Shown: positions 33,180 through 41,594, counted from the stretch's first letter. The stretch is DNA of 53,802 nucleotides from Streptomyces sp. S3(2020) (GCF_013044505.1 NZ_JABERD010000050.1:1-53802); one strand, 5' to 3'. Translations and numbers: made by a program. Notes: generated by a model not told the origin, from the letters alone.

Positions 33180-33196
33180 GACTTATGTCGTATGTC
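33180..33196 (-). promoter_or_regulatory. TetR-type operator D (GACTTA-N5-TATGTC) at MBL promoter
   Basis: Near-perfect 6-5-6 inverted repeat. On the minus strand TTGAGC (33208-33203) and TAAGTC (33185-33180) are 17 bases apart and form the likely promoter of the MBL gene, with the operator half-site as the -10 box, as for operator A. Confidence 0.62.
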
Positions 33197-33212
33197 AATA
33201 TTGCTCAAGCTA

Positions 33213-33229
33213 GACTTACGATATAAGTG
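33213..33229 (+). promoter_or_regulatory. TetR-type operator E (GACTTA-N5-TAAGTG)
   Basis: Inverted repeat with one mismatch, 33 bases centre-to-centre from operator D. It lies in the exact 17-base repeat CTCAAGCTAGACTTACG (33204-33220) also present at 27102-27118. It is 37 bases before the reductase start. Confidence 0.65.
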
Positions 33230-33266
33230 AAGTCAAATACATGCCCCCTGGGCGAGGAGAGAAATC

Positions 33267-33935
33267 ATGAAGATCGTCGTGCTGGGTGCCACCGGCAACA
33301 TCGGCTCACACGTGGTCGAGGAAGCCCTGTCCCAGGGTCACGAGGTCGTGGCCTACGTCCGCAACCCCGACGCGGTACAGCCGCAGACCGGGCTGACCGT
33401 CGTGCGGGGTTCGCTGGACGACCGGGCGGCCATGGCGAAGGCCTTCGCCGGCGGTGACGCCGTGATCTCGGCCATCGGGGTCGCCCTGCGCGCGAAGAAG
33501 CCCGTCGACCTGATGCGGCGCACCCTGCCGGTCGTCACCGCCGCGGCGCGGGACGCCGGAGTCGAGCGGTTCGTGCTCGTCTCGGCGTTCGGTGTCGGGG
33601 ACACGGCGGCGAAGGCGTCGTTCTTCGCGCGGCTCGTCTATCGCACGGTCGTCGCCGCGATCTTCAAGGACAAGGAGCTCTCGGAGGAGAACCTGCCTGC
33701 GAGCGGCCTGAACTGGACGACCGTCTACCCGGTCAACCTCAAGGAGGCCCCTGCGGCACCGGCCGCCACGGTCGAGCGCCTCGACCGGGTCGCCAAGGTC
33801 CCCGGCCTGCCCACCCTCCCGTTCGCGAACGTCGCGCGCGCCCTCGTCGAGATCGCCGGTGACAGTGGCCTCGCCGGGCAGCGGATGCTCGTCACGACCG
33901 AGAAGGGATGGGAGCCCCTGGGACACGGGGCCTGA
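33267..33935 (+). CDS. NAD(P)-binding atypical SDR (NmrA/YwnB-like) reductase
   Basis: 222-residue Rossmann protein of the NAD(P)H-binding atypical SDR group. The N-terminus MKIVVLGATGNIGSHVVEEALSQGHEVVAYVRNP has the GATGNIG nucleotide motif; AARDAGVERFVLVSAFGVGD and LNWTTVYPVNLKEAP follow in family order. The Tyr-x-x-x-Lys pair of classical SDRs is absent, as usual in this group. Start ATG 33267 follows GAGGAG. Divergent from the MBL hydrolase and probably co-controlled through operators D and E. Likely a flavin or quinone-type reductase or redox sensor. Confidence 0.87.
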   Translation: MKIVVLGATGNIGSHVVEEALSQGHEVVAYVRNPDAVQPQTGLTVVRGSLDDRAAMAKAFAGGDAVISAIGVALRAKKPVDLMRRTLPVVTAAARDAGVERFVLVSAFGVGDTAAKASFFARLVYRTVVAAIFKDKELSEENLPASGLNWTTVYPVNLKEAPAAPAATVERLDRVAKVPGLPTLPFANVARALVEIAGDSGLAGQRMLVTTEKGWEPLGHGA

Positions 33936-33956
33936 GGGGGAGCGTGGTCTCGCCGG

Positions 33957-34913
33957 TCAGCGAACCAGGTCGCTCGGGTCGGTGTTGGCGCCGCAGAGGA
34001 CGACGGCGACCTTCTCGCCGGGGGCCGGACGGTAGGGGGCCTCGGTGGCCGTGAGGGCGGCGAGGGCCGTGGCGGCAGCGTGTTCGACGGCGAGCCGGCG
34101 GTGGTCCCACAGGGCCTGGCGGGCGCGGACGATCTCGCTGTCCGGTACGAGGACGCAGCGCACGTGGTCCTGCCGGGCCGCGTGGAGTGCCATCGCCGAG
34201 GTGCGGCGGGCGCCCAGGGAGTCGGCGGCGACGGAGTCCACGGGGACGTCGACCGGGTGGCCGGACTCCACGGCTGCGTGCAGGGCCCGGCAGTTCTCCG
34301 GCTCGACGGCGACGACCCGGACGCCGTGGTGCCGGGCGGCGGTGGCCACGCCGGTGAACAGCCCGCCACCGCCGACGGCCACCACGACCGTGTCCAGGCC
34401 GGGCAGCCGGGTGCGGATCTCCTCCAGGAGGGTGCCCGCGCCGGCCGCGATGAGCGGATGGTCGTAGGCGTGGGAGGTGAGTGCGCCGGTGGTGCCGGCG
34501 AACTCCTCGCAGGCGGCGAGGGCCTCGGCGTACTCCGCGCCGACGAGGCGGACGTCGGCGCCGTACGCGCGCAGCTTGGCCACCTTCACCGCGGGTGCGG
34601 TGGTGGGCACGAAGACGGTCGCGGTGACGCCCTCTTGTCGTGCGGCCCACGCGCAGGCGAGCCCCGCGTTGCCACCGGAGGCGATGGTGACCCCCGTGTC
34701 CGGGAGGGTGCCGGCGTCGCGGTGGGCCTGGAGGAAGTTCTGCGCGCCGCGGGCCTTGAAGGAGCCGGTGTGCTGCATGAACTCCATCGCCAGCCACAGC
34801 TCGCACGGCCCCGGCACGCTGTCCGCGTCGGCCGGAGCGAGGGTGACGGGACGGACCCGGCCGGTGATCCGTTCCGCGGCGGCCTTGATGTCGCCGTAGG
34901 TGAGCTGGTGCAC
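33957..34913 (-). CDS. Threonine/serine dehydratase (PLP, fold type II)
   Basis: 318-residue PLP enzyme. The Schiff-base Lys53 lies in HTGSFKARGAQ; the cofactor phosphate and carboxylate loops are SGGNAGLACAWAA and VVAVGGGGLFTGVA. The length matches catabolic or short biosynthetic threonine dehydratases without the ACT regulatory domain. It deaminates threonine or serine to the 2-oxo acid plus ammonia. Start GTG 34913 has GGAG 7 bases upstream. Divergent from a TetR gene, which is followed by threonine aldolase, so the locus may control threonine use as a whole. The context leaves open a role for a related hydroxy-amino acid. Confidence 0.9.
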   Translation of the reverse strand: MHQLTYGDIKAAAERITGRVRPVTLAPADADSVPGPCELWLAMEFMQHTGSFKARGAQNFLQAHRDAGTLPDTGVTIASGGNAGLACAWAARQEGVTATVFVPTTAPAVKVAKLRAYGADVRLVGAEYAEALAACEEFAGTTGALTSHAYDHPLIAAGAGTLLEEIRTRLPGLDTVVVAVGGGGLFTGVATAARHHGVRVVAVEPENCRALHAAVESGHPVDVPVDSVAADSLGARRTSAMALHAARQDHVRCVLVPDSEIVRARQALWDHRRLAVEHAAATALAALTATEAPYRPAPGEKVAVVLCGANTDPSDLVR

Positions 34914-34952
34914 GGTGCTGCTCCTGCTGAGGGGCGTCCCCTCGTCGGCCGG

Positions 34953-34979
34953 ACTGTTCGATACGACGTATCGTACAGT
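34953..34979. promoter_or_regulatory. 27-bp inverted repeat between threonine dehydratase and TetR genes
   Basis: ACTGT-T-CGATACG-A-CGTATCG-T-ACAGT: 12 of 13 base pairs match around a central A at 34966. The core 34959-34973 is perfect. It lies 7 bases before the TetR start and 39 before the dehydratase start, so one bound dimer or dimer pair could repress both. Confidence 0.75.
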
Positions 34980-34986
34980 GACTCGC

Positions 34987-35652
34987 ATGCCGCGCCACTC
35001 ACCCTCCCTGGACCGTGCGACCCCGGACCGCATCGCCGAGACCGCCCTCCTCCTCGTCGACGAGAGCGGCCCCGAGGCGCTGACCTTCCGGGCGCTCGCC
35101 GTGCGCCTGGACATCTCCCTCGCCTCCCTCCAGCGGCGCTGCACCGACCTGGCGGGGCTGCTCGACCTGTGCACCGACCACCTGGCCGCCCGCCTCCCCG
35201 TGATCGAGCCGGGCACCGACTGGGCCACGGCGACCGAGGCGCGCTTCACCGCGCTGTACCGGCTGCTCGCCGCCCACCCCGGGCTGCTCGCCCTGCGCGG
35301 GACGCGGCCCTGGCTCGGGCCGAACCTGCTGGCCCGCCTGGTGGAGCCGCAGCTCGCCGACAGCCTCGCGGCCGGGCTGAGCCCTGAGGAGGCGATCACC
35401 GCGTACCGGCGGATGTACCTGCTCACACTCGGCAGCGCGAGTTTCGTCGACCACCGCGACCCCAAGGCCACCCGGGCCGCGACGCGCACCGCGCTGGCCG
35501 CTCTCGACCCGGAGGAGTTCCCGGTGCTGACCGGACACCTCGCCGCGATCGTGCCCGCCGTGACCGACGACGAGGTCTACTACGGCGCCCTGCGCCAGCT
35601 CATCCGCGCCACCGCCGCCTCCCCCTCCGCCGACGCACAGCAAGGACCCTGA
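34987..35652 (+). CDS. TetR family regulator of the threonine-use genes
   Basis: 221 residues. The helix-turn-helix reads LTFRALAVRLDISLASLQRRCTDLAGLLDLCTDHL. The recognition helix LASLQRRC departs from the usual TxxYxYF form, and the C-terminal domain is of the TetR_C type with LGSASFVDHRDPKATRAA. Start ATG 34987 lies directly after the inverted repeat, with no ribosome site, so it may be leaderless. The threonine aldolase gene begins 2 bases after its stop, so both are one transcript, and the dehydratase is divergent. Confidence 0.82.
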   Translation: MPRHSPSLDRATPDRIAETALLLVDESGPEALTFRALAVRLDISLASLQRRCTDLAGLLDLCTDHLAARLPVIEPGTDWATATEARFTALYRLLAAHPGLLALRGTRPWLGPNLLARLVEPQLADSLAAGLSPEEAITAYRRMYLLTLGSASFVDHRDPKATRAATRTALAALDPEEFPVLTGHLAAIVPAVTDDEVYYGALRQLIRATAASPSADAQQGP

Positions 35653-35654
35653 CC

Positions 35655-36710
35655 ATGAGCACCACCACCGTCCCCACGGCGCGCATCTTCAGCAGCGACA
35701 ACGTCGCCGGCGCCTCCCCGGAGATCATCGAAGCGACAGCCCGGGCGGCCGGCGGCCAGGCCAAGCCGTACGGCGCGGACGACATCACCGGCGATGTCCG
35801 GCGCAAGCTGTGCGAGGTCTTCGAGTGCGACGTCGACGTGCTGCTGGTCTCCACCGGCTCCGCCGCGAACGCGCTGAGCCTGGCCGCACTGACCCCGCCG
35901 TGGGGGAGCGTGCTGTGCCATCGCGACAGCCACATCAACAACGACGAGTGCGGGGCGCCCGAGTTCTACACCGCGGGCGCCAAACTCGTCCCGCTCGGCG
36001 GCGACGACGCCAAGATCGATCCCGACGAACTGCGGGCGGCCGTACGGCACAAGGCCGGGGACGTGCACAGCGTGGAGCCCTCGGTGGTGAGCGTCACCCA
36101 GGCGACGGAGACCGGTGCCGTCTACTCCCTCGACGAGCTCCACACCCTGGGGCCCGTCGCCAAGGAGGCGGGCCTGCGCCTGCACATGGACGGTGCGCGC
36201 TTCGCCGGAGCCGTCGCCGCCCTCGGGTGCAGCCCCGCCGAGCTGACCTGGCGGGCCGGTGTCGACCTGCTGTCGTTCGGGGCCACCAAGAACGGCACGA
36301 TGACCGCCGACGCGATCGTCGTCTTCGACCGCTCCCGCACCGCCGAACTGGCCTTCCGTGCCAAGCGTGCCGGCCAGCTGTCCGCCAAGACGCGTTTCCA
36401 CGCCGCCCAGTTGGACGCGTACCTGACCGACGACCTGTGGTTGCGGAACGCGACCCACGCCAATGCCATGGCCGCCCGCCTCCAGGAAGGCCTGAAGACC
36501 ATCACCGAGGTCGGACTGCTCGGCGCCGCCGAGGCCAACATCCTCTTCTGCCGCCTGCCCCGGCAGACCGTCGACGGGCTCCTGTCGGACGGCTACGGCT
36601 TCTACCACGACCGCTGGGAGCCGGGCGTCGTCCGCTTCGTCACCTCCTTCGCGACCACGGAACAGGACGTCGACGACCTGCTCCACGCCGTTCGCCGACA
36701 CACCGTCTGA
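35655..36710 (+). CDS. Low-specificity L-threonine aldolase
   Basis: 351-residue PLP fold-type I enzyme. The pyridoxal Lys lies in LSFGATKNGTMTADAIVVFD, the cofactor Asp in LHMDGARFAGAVAALG and the early block RIFSSDNVAGASPEIIEA is characteristic. It cleaves threonine (or related beta-hydroxy amino acids) to glycine and an aldehyde. It begins 2 bases after the TetR stop. Together with the divergent dehydratase it gives two routes for threonine; the glycine branch could feed the glycine/serine genes on the far side of purU. Confidence 0.88.
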   Translation: MSTTTVPTARIFSSDNVAGASPEIIEATARAAGGQAKPYGADDITGDVRRKLCEVFECDVDVLLVSTGSAANALSLAALTPPWGSVLCHRDSHINNDECGAPEFYTAGAKLVPLGGDDAKIDPDELRAAVRHKAGDVHSVEPSVVSVTQATETGAVYSLDELHTLGPVAKEAGLRLHMDGARFAGAVAALGCSPAELTWRAGVDLLSFGATKNGTMTADAIVVFDRSRTAELAFRAKRAGQLSAKTRFHAAQLDAYLTDDLWLRNATHANAMAARLQEGLKTITEVGLLGAAEANILFCRLPRQTVDGLLSDGYGFYHDRWEPGVVRFVTSFATTEQDVDDLLHAVRRHTV

Positions 36711-36791
36711 TCTCAGCGAACGGGACTTCTGACGAGTCGGGTACCCCTGCGACGCCGGGCACCTGACCCCGTACGCCGGAGACCGCGACCG

Positions 36792-37712
36792 TCAGCGCAG
36801 GACCACCGTGCGCCTGCCCTTGACGAACACGCGGCCCTCGCAGTGCCAACGGACCGCTCGGGCCAGGGCCGCCGACTCCGCGTCGCGGCCGATGGCGGCC
36901 AGCTCGTCGGGGGCGTGGCTGTGGTCGACGCCGATGACCTCCTGGGCGATGATCGGGCCTTCGTCGAGGTCGGCGGTGACGTAGTGGGCCGTCGCGCCGA
37001 CGAGCTTGACGCCGCGTTCGTGGGCCTGGTGGTAGGGCTTGGCGCCCTTGAAGCTGGGCAGGAACGAGTGGTGGATGTTGATCACCCGGCCGGGCAGCCG
37101 GCTGCACAGGTCGTCGGAGAGCACTTGCATGTAGCGCGCCAGCACGACCAGGTCGACGGCGAACGAGTCGATGATCTCCAGGAGCCGGGTCTCGGCCTCG
37201 GGTTTGGTCGCGGCGGTGACCGGCACGTGGAAGAACGGGATGCCGTGCCAGGTGACGAGTGACTCGTGGTCGGGGTGGTTGGAGACCACCCCGACCACTT
37301 CGACGGGCACGTCGCCGCTGCGGGCGCGGTAGAGCAGGTCGTTGAGGCAGTGGCCGTAGCGGGACACCATGATCAGCACGCGGCGCCGGGTGCCGACCGG
37401 TTCGAGGTGCCACCGCATGGCGAACGGGGCGGCCACGGCGGCGAAGCCGCGGCGCAGGGTTCGCGTGGTGCTCTCGCCACCGGAAGCGGCGAAGTGCACC
37501 CGCATGAAGAAGTGGCCGTCCCGGCGGTCGCCGAACTGCTGGTTGTCGATGATGTCGCTGCCGTGCTCGACCAGGAACTGCGAGACGGCGAGAACGATCC
37601 CGGGAGCCTCAGGACAGTCGAGGGTGAGGACGTGCTCGACCGGTTCCGCGGCGGGATCGGTCGTTGCGTCGCAGAGGGCGGGGGACGTGGCGGGAGCCAG
37701 GGAATCAGTCAT
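36792..37712 (-). CDS. purU: Formyltetrahydrofolate deformylase
   Basis: 306 residues: N-terminal ACT domain (about 25-105, starting VLTLDCPEAPGIVLAVSQFLVEHG) and C-terminal formyltransferase-fold domain (about 110-290) with NIHHSFLPSFKGAKPYHQA and AHYVTADLDEGPIIAQE, which carry the Asn-His-Asp catalytic set. It hydrolyses 10-formyl-tetrahydrofolate to formate and tetrahydrofolate, balancing the one-carbon pool charged by sarcosine oxidation. Start ATG 37712 is chosen over ATG 37724 because it overlaps the stop of the sdaA remnant by four bases (ATGA), the preserved coupling of an operon. Last gene of the glyA-sox operon. Confidence 0.93.
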   Translation of the reverse strand: MTDSLAPATSPALCDATTDPAAEPVEHVLTLDCPEAPGIVLAVSQFLVEHGSDIIDNQQFGDRRDGHFFMRVHFAASGGESTTRTLRRGFAAVAAPFAMRWHLEPVGTRRRVLIMVSRYGHCLNDLLYRARSGDVPVEVVGVVSNHPDHESLVTWHGIPFFHVPVTAATKPEAETRLLEIIDSFAVDLVVLARYMQVLSDDLCSRLPGRVINIHHSFLPSFKGAKPYHQAHERGVKLVGATAHYVTADLDEGPIIAQEVIGVDHSHAPDELAAIGRDAESAALARAVRWHCEGRVFVKGRRTVVLR

Positions 37713-37846
37713 GGGAGTCGGCATTCGATGACGTTGACGGCGAGACCGCCGCGGGCGGTCTCCTGGTGTGCGACGTAGTCGACCTTCATGTCCCGGCCGG
37801 TGTCGCGCATGGTCTTGACGGCCTCGGCCTCGGCGCCGGTGGCGTC
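37709..37846 (-). pseudogene. L-serine ammonia-lyase (sdaA) remnant, last 45 codons only
   Basis: Directly after the soxG stop, in a shifted frame and overlapping it by two bases, an open frame with no start codon encodes AVKTMRDTGRDMKV...QETARGGLAVNVIECRLP followed by TGA. GGLAVNV(I/V)EC is the C-terminal signature of bacterial L-serine dehydratase. The remaining several hundred codons, including the iron-sulfur cysteines and the N-terminal SSSHT region, are missing. The stop still overlaps the purU start. This is an internal deletion that joined the end of soxG to the tail of sdaA. In many actinomycetes the intact order is, to my knowledge, glyA-soxBDAG-sdaA-purU. Confidence 0.85.
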
Positions 37847-38453
37847 AGGGGATCTCCGGACCCTGGTACTCGCTCATCGCGTCGATGAGCCAGCGGGCCA
37901 GGTAGTCGGCGAACGAGGAGCGCGGGAAGAGCCGGTACGTCGGTGCGTCGTCGACCTGCCAGAGCAGTACCGCGACCGGGCCGACCGTGGTCGACACCGC
38001 CTGGCCGGGACCCAGGGCACGGGGATGGAGGTCGAGCGGGCAGCCCTTCTCCAGGACCTGCCGGGCGGCCGGGCCGCTCAGCTCCAGCGTGGTGCGGTTC
38101 GCCGAGACGTCCACGACCGAGCCCGGGTCTCCTGCGAGTGCCTCCCGCAACTCGGAGGCCACGGTGGCCCCTTCGGCCTGGGAGAGCACGAGCCACTCGT
38201 CGGGGCCGAGCCACACGACCGTATGAGGGCCGGACACACCGGTGTGTCCGCACCGCCGGGGGAGCGGGGCCCCCAGCGTCTTCCCGATACGGTCGGCCGC
38301 CTCGGAGGAGGGGTCGACACGCAGGTTCACCATGGTGATGTACGGCCACTCGGCCAGGGAAACGCCCCGGGCGCCACTGACGGTGGCGGCCCGCATCCGC
38401 TCCTCCAGATGCGCCACGGGGCTGGTACGCGATGCGGTGATCCGCTCAGCCAT
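37845..38453 (-). CDS. soxG: Sarcosine oxidase gamma subunit
   Basis: 202-residue small subunit of heterotetrameric sarcosine oxidase. The GcvT-like fold shows LAEWPYITMVNLRVDPSS, GPHTVVWLGPDEWLVLS and ANRTTLELSGPAARQVLEKGCPLDLHP, the last a well-kept SoxG block. It overlaps soxA by 8 bases. Its last residues (MSEYQGPEIP) end at the deletion junction with the sdaA remnant, so the natural C-terminus may have been altered. Confidence 0.9.
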   Translation of the reverse strand: MAERITASRTSPVAHLEERMRAATVSGARGVSLAEWPYITMVNLRVDPSSEAADRIGKTLGAPLPRRCGHTGVSGPHTVVWLGPDEWLVLSQAEGATVASELREALAGDPGSVVDVSANRTTLELSGPAARQVLEKGCPLDLHPRALGPGQAVSTTVGPVAVLLWQVDDAPTYRLFPRSSFADYLARWLIDAMSEYQGPEIP

Positions 38454-41298
38454 CTCGCTTGGTCCCTTCGGGGTCGTAGAGGACGAAGTCGGCCACCTCG
38501 ACGGGCACCAGGTCCTCGCCCACCGGGGCGAGCAGGGTCTGGCCGATCCTGGCCCGTCCGTCGGCGACGAGGGCGAGCGCGAAGGGGCGGCCGAGGGCCG
38601 GGCTGTGGTAGCTGGAGGTGACGTGGCCGAGCATCGGCACGGGCACCGTCTCCAAGGGGGTGTCCGGGGGCACGAGTTGAGTGCCCTCGGGCAACCGGGT
38701 CGTGCGGTCGGCCGGCAGCAGGCCGACGAGTTGCTTGCGGTCGGTGCGGGAGGTGTCGGCGCGGGTGTAGGACCGCTTTCCGACGAAGTCCTTCTGCCGG
38801 GAGACCACCCAGGACATGCCCGCGTCCTGCGGGGTGACGGTGCCGTCGGTGTCCTGGCCGACGATGATGTAGCCCTTCTCAGCGCGCAGGACGTGCATGG
38901 TCTCGGTGCCGTAGGGGGTGATGCCGTACGGCTGTCCGGCCGCGTACACCTGCTCCCAGACGGCGAGGCCGTACCACGCGGAGACGTTGATCTCGTAGGC
39001 GAGTTCGCCGGAGAAGGAGATCCGGCAGACGCGGGCCGGGATGCCGGAGGCCAGGGTGGTCTCGCGGAAGGCCATGAACGGGAACGCCTCGGCGGACAGG
39101 TCGAGTTCGGGCGCGAGCCGCGCGACGACCTCGCGTGACTTCGGCCCCACGACCGCGATCGTCGTCCACTGCTCGGTCACCGAGGTGCAGTGCACGTCGA
39201 GTTCGGGCCACTCGGTCTGGAGCCATTCCTCCAGCCAGTCAAGGACGTTCGCGGCGCCGCCGGTCGTGGTGGTCATGAAGTAGCGGTTGTCGTCGAGGCG
39301 GAGGGTCACGCCGTCGTCGAAGATCATGCCGTCGGGCTTGCACATGACGCCGTAGCGGGCCATGCCGGGCTTGAGCTTCTTGAAGGCGTTGGTGTAGACG
39401 CGGTTGAGGAACTCGCCCGCGTCCGCGCCCCAGATCTCGATCTTGCCGAGGGTGGAGGCGTCCATGACCGCCACTCCCGCACGGGCCGCACGGCACTCGC
39501 GGGCCACGGCGGTGTCCATGTCCTCACCGGGCAGCGGGAAGTACCAGGGGCGCTTCCACTGGCCGACGTCCTCGAACTTCGCGCCGTGCGCGACATGCCA
39601 GGTGTGCACGGACGTGGTCCGCTCCGGATCGAACAGCTCGCCGCGTTCCCGTCCCGCCAGGGCCGCGAAGGCGATCGGCGTGTACGGCGCGCGGTAGGCG
39701 GTGGTGCCGATCTCTCCCAGCGAACCGCCGAGCGCCTCGGCGATCACCCCGATCGCGTTGACGCCCGACGTCTTGCCCTGGTCGTTGGCCGTGCCGAGCG
39801 AGGTGTAGCGCTTGACGTGCTCGACACCGCGCATGCCGGCGCCGGTGGAGCGCCAGATGTCGGCGACGGTGACGTCACGCTGGAGGTCGACGAAGTGGGT
39901 GTCCCAGGTGCCCGGTTCCCCGTCGGGGGCGGGCACCAGCCACAGGGCCCGCGTCGGGCCGGGCGTGAACCGCGGGGCGGCGGACGGTACGGCGACCGGG
40001 AACCCAGCCGCCTCCGCGGCCAGCGCACCCGCCCGCGCTCCCTCGGCCACGCAGCCGTCGAGGTCGTACGTCCCGCGCGCGGCGCCCACGACCCGCTGGT
40101 CGCGTACGGTCCCGTCGGGCACGAAGGCGACCAGTCCGGAGTCCCAGCGAAGCCTGCCCTGGCGTTGGCTGTGCAGGTGCACCACCGGGCTCCAGCCACC
40201 GGACACGGCGAGCAGGTTGCAGTCGAACGACTGGGCGGCGCCCGTGAGTTGACCTTCGGCGTCGAGGGCCTGGACGGTGACTCCGGTGAGCCGGCCGTCT
40301 CCCGTCGTGTCGACCACCGCGCTGCCCGTCAGCACCCGCACCCCGGTCGCCGCGGCGATCTCGGCGGCACGGTCGGAGAGTTCGGGCCGCGCGTCCACGA
40401 CGGCGGCGAGGTCGATGCCCGCCGCGTGCAGATCGGCGACGGTGTCGTAGGCGCTGTCGTTGGTCGTGCTCACCACGGCCCGTGAACCCGGCGCCACGGC
40501 ATACCGGTTGAGGTACGTGCGGACGGCCCCCGCGAGCATCACACCGGGCCGGTCGTTGCCGGCGAAGACCAGCGGACGCTCGTGCGCGCCGGTCGCCAGG
40601 ATCACCTGGCGGGCCCGGATGTGCCACAGCCGCTGCCGTGAGACACCCTCGGGAGCGTCGGATCCCAGGTGGTCGGTGCGCCGTTGCAGCGCCAGCACGT
40701 AGTTGTCGTCGTACGACCCGAAAGCCGTGGTGCGGTGCAGTACGACGACCTCGGGAGCGGCATCGAGGGCCGCGCGGACGTCGGCGACCCACCGGAGGTC
40801 GGACCGCGCGGCGGAGAGCAGCGAACCGCCCGCCTCACGCTGGTCGTCGACCAGGATCACCCGGGCACCGGAGCCGGCCGCAGCGGCGGCGGCCGCGAGA
40901 CCGGCGGGTCCGGCGCCGACGACCAGGACGTCGGTGTGGGCGTACTTCTTGTCGTAACCGGCCGGGTCGGGGGTCGGGTCCAGCCGGCCCATCCCGGAGA
41001 GCGTGGTGGCGGACAGGCCGTCGTACAGCTCCACGGTCGTGGCCGGGAGCATGCCCTCCGAGCAGGAACCGTCCAGCTGCACCAGGGCGTTGGGCTCCTC
41101 GACACCCGCGGCGACGATGCCGCGCGGGCGGCCGCGGTAGAGCGACGGGGCGACCTCGACGACACCGTTCGCCAGCATGGCCGAGGCGATGGTGTCGCCC
41201 GGGTGTCCGGTCAACTCCCGTCCGTCGACGGTGAATCGGAGCGAGGTGCCGCGGTCGACACGGCCGCCCCGCGGCAGCCGGAAACGCTGGTCGGTCAT
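38446..41298 (-). CDS. soxA: Sarcosine oxidase alpha subunit
   Basis: 950-residue large subunit. An N-terminal ferredoxin-like part (LRFTVDGRELTGHPGDTIASAMLANG) is followed by a nucleotide-binding domain with VLVVGAGPAGLAAA (GAGPAG at 128-133) and GAHERPLVFAGNDRPGVMLAGAVRTYLNRY, and a C-terminal GcvT-like tetrahydrofolate domain with YGVMCKPDGMIFDDGVTLRL and GIPARVCRISFSGELAYEINV. In the complex, sarcosine is oxidised to glycine, electrons go to oxygen giving hydrogen peroxide, and the methyl carbon is taken up as 5,10-methylene-THF. Start ATG 41298 overlaps the soxD stop (ATGA); the frame is open 85 codons upstream but that is shadow of soxD. The length matches the family (about 965). Confidence 0.95.
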   Translation of the reverse strand: MTDQRFRLPRGGRVDRGTSLRFTVDGRELTGHPGDTIASAMLANGVVEVAPSLYRGRPRGIVAAGVEEPNALVQLDGSCSEGMLPATTVELYDGLSATTLSGMGRLDPTPDPAGYDKKYAHTDVLVVGAGPAGLAAAAAAAGSGARVILVDDQREAGGSLLSAARSDLRWVADVRAALDAAPEVVVLHRTTAFGSYDDNYVLALQRRTDHLGSDAPEGVSRQRLWHIRARQVILATGAHERPLVFAGNDRPGVMLAGAVRTYLNRYAVAPGSRAVVSTTNDSAYDTVADLHAAGIDLAAVVDARPELSDRAAEIAAATGVRVLTGSAVVDTTGDGRLTGVTVQALDAEGQLTGAAQSFDCNLLAVSGGWSPVVHLHSQRQGRLRWDSGLVAFVPDGTVRDQRVVGAARGTYDLDGCVAEGARAGALAAEAAGFPVAVPSAAPRFTPGPTRALWLVPAPDGEPGTWDTHFVDLQRDVTVADIWRSTGAGMRGVEHVKRYTSLGTANDQGKTSGVNAIGVIAEALGGSLGEIGTTAYRAPYTPIAFAALAGRERGELFDPERTTSVHTWHVAHGAKFEDVGQWKRPWYFPLPGEDMDTAVARECRAARAGVAVMDASTLGKIEIWGADAGEFLNRVYTNAFKKLKPGMARYGVMCKPDGMIFDDGVTLRLDDNRYFMTTTTGGAANVLDWLEEWLQTEWPELDVHCTSVTEQWTTIAVVGPKSREVVARLAPELDLSAEAFPFMAFRETTLASGIPARVCRISFSGELAYEINVSAWYGLAVWEQVYAAGQPYGITPYGTETMHVLRAEKGYIIVGQDTDGTVTPQDAGMSWVVSRQKDFVGKRSYTRADTSRTDRKQLVGLLPADRTTRLPEGTQLVPPDTPLETVPVPMLGHVTSSYHSPALGRPFALALVADGRARIGQTLLAPVGEDLVPVEVADFVLYDPEGTKRDG

Positions 41299-41576
41299 CG
41301 GTTCCCTCCCGGGCGCGGCTCGTCGAGCCGGTAGATGGCCAGCAACTCGTTGCTGACGGTGTCGCGCAGGACGTTGAACCAGCGGCGGCAGCCGGTGCTG
41401 TGCACCCAGCGTTCGGCGAAGGGGCCCTTGGGGTTGTCGCGGTAGAAGACGTACTCGGCCCACTGCTCGTCGGTGAGGTCGGCGGGGGTCTGCGGATAGG
41501 GGACGTGGGCCTGCCCGCCGTAGTGGTACTCGGTCTCGTCGCGCGGACCGCACCAGGGGCAGCTGATCAGCAGCAT
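41295..41576 (-). CDS. soxD: Sarcosine oxidase delta subunit
   Basis: 93-residue zinc-binding subunit. MLLISCPWCGPRDETEYHYGG carries the CPxCG and His ligands, and HSTGCRRWFNVLRDTVSNEL the fourth ligand and conserved C-terminus. Start ATG 41576 has GAGGAG upstream. It lies 18 bases after soxB and overlaps soxA. Confidence 0.95.
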   Translation of the reverse strand: MLLISCPWCGPRDETEYHYGGQAHVPYPQTPADLTDEQWAEYVFYRDNPKGPFAERWVHSTGCRRWFNVLRDTVSNELLAIYRLDEPRPGGNR

Positions 41577-41594
41577 GGCGTTCTCCTCGATGCC

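Noticed and set aside
41299..41553. An 85-codon N-terminal extension of SoxA
   Set aside because: It is antiframe translation of soxD; the ATGA overlap at 41295-41298 fixes the SoxA start, and the resulting 950 residues match the family length.
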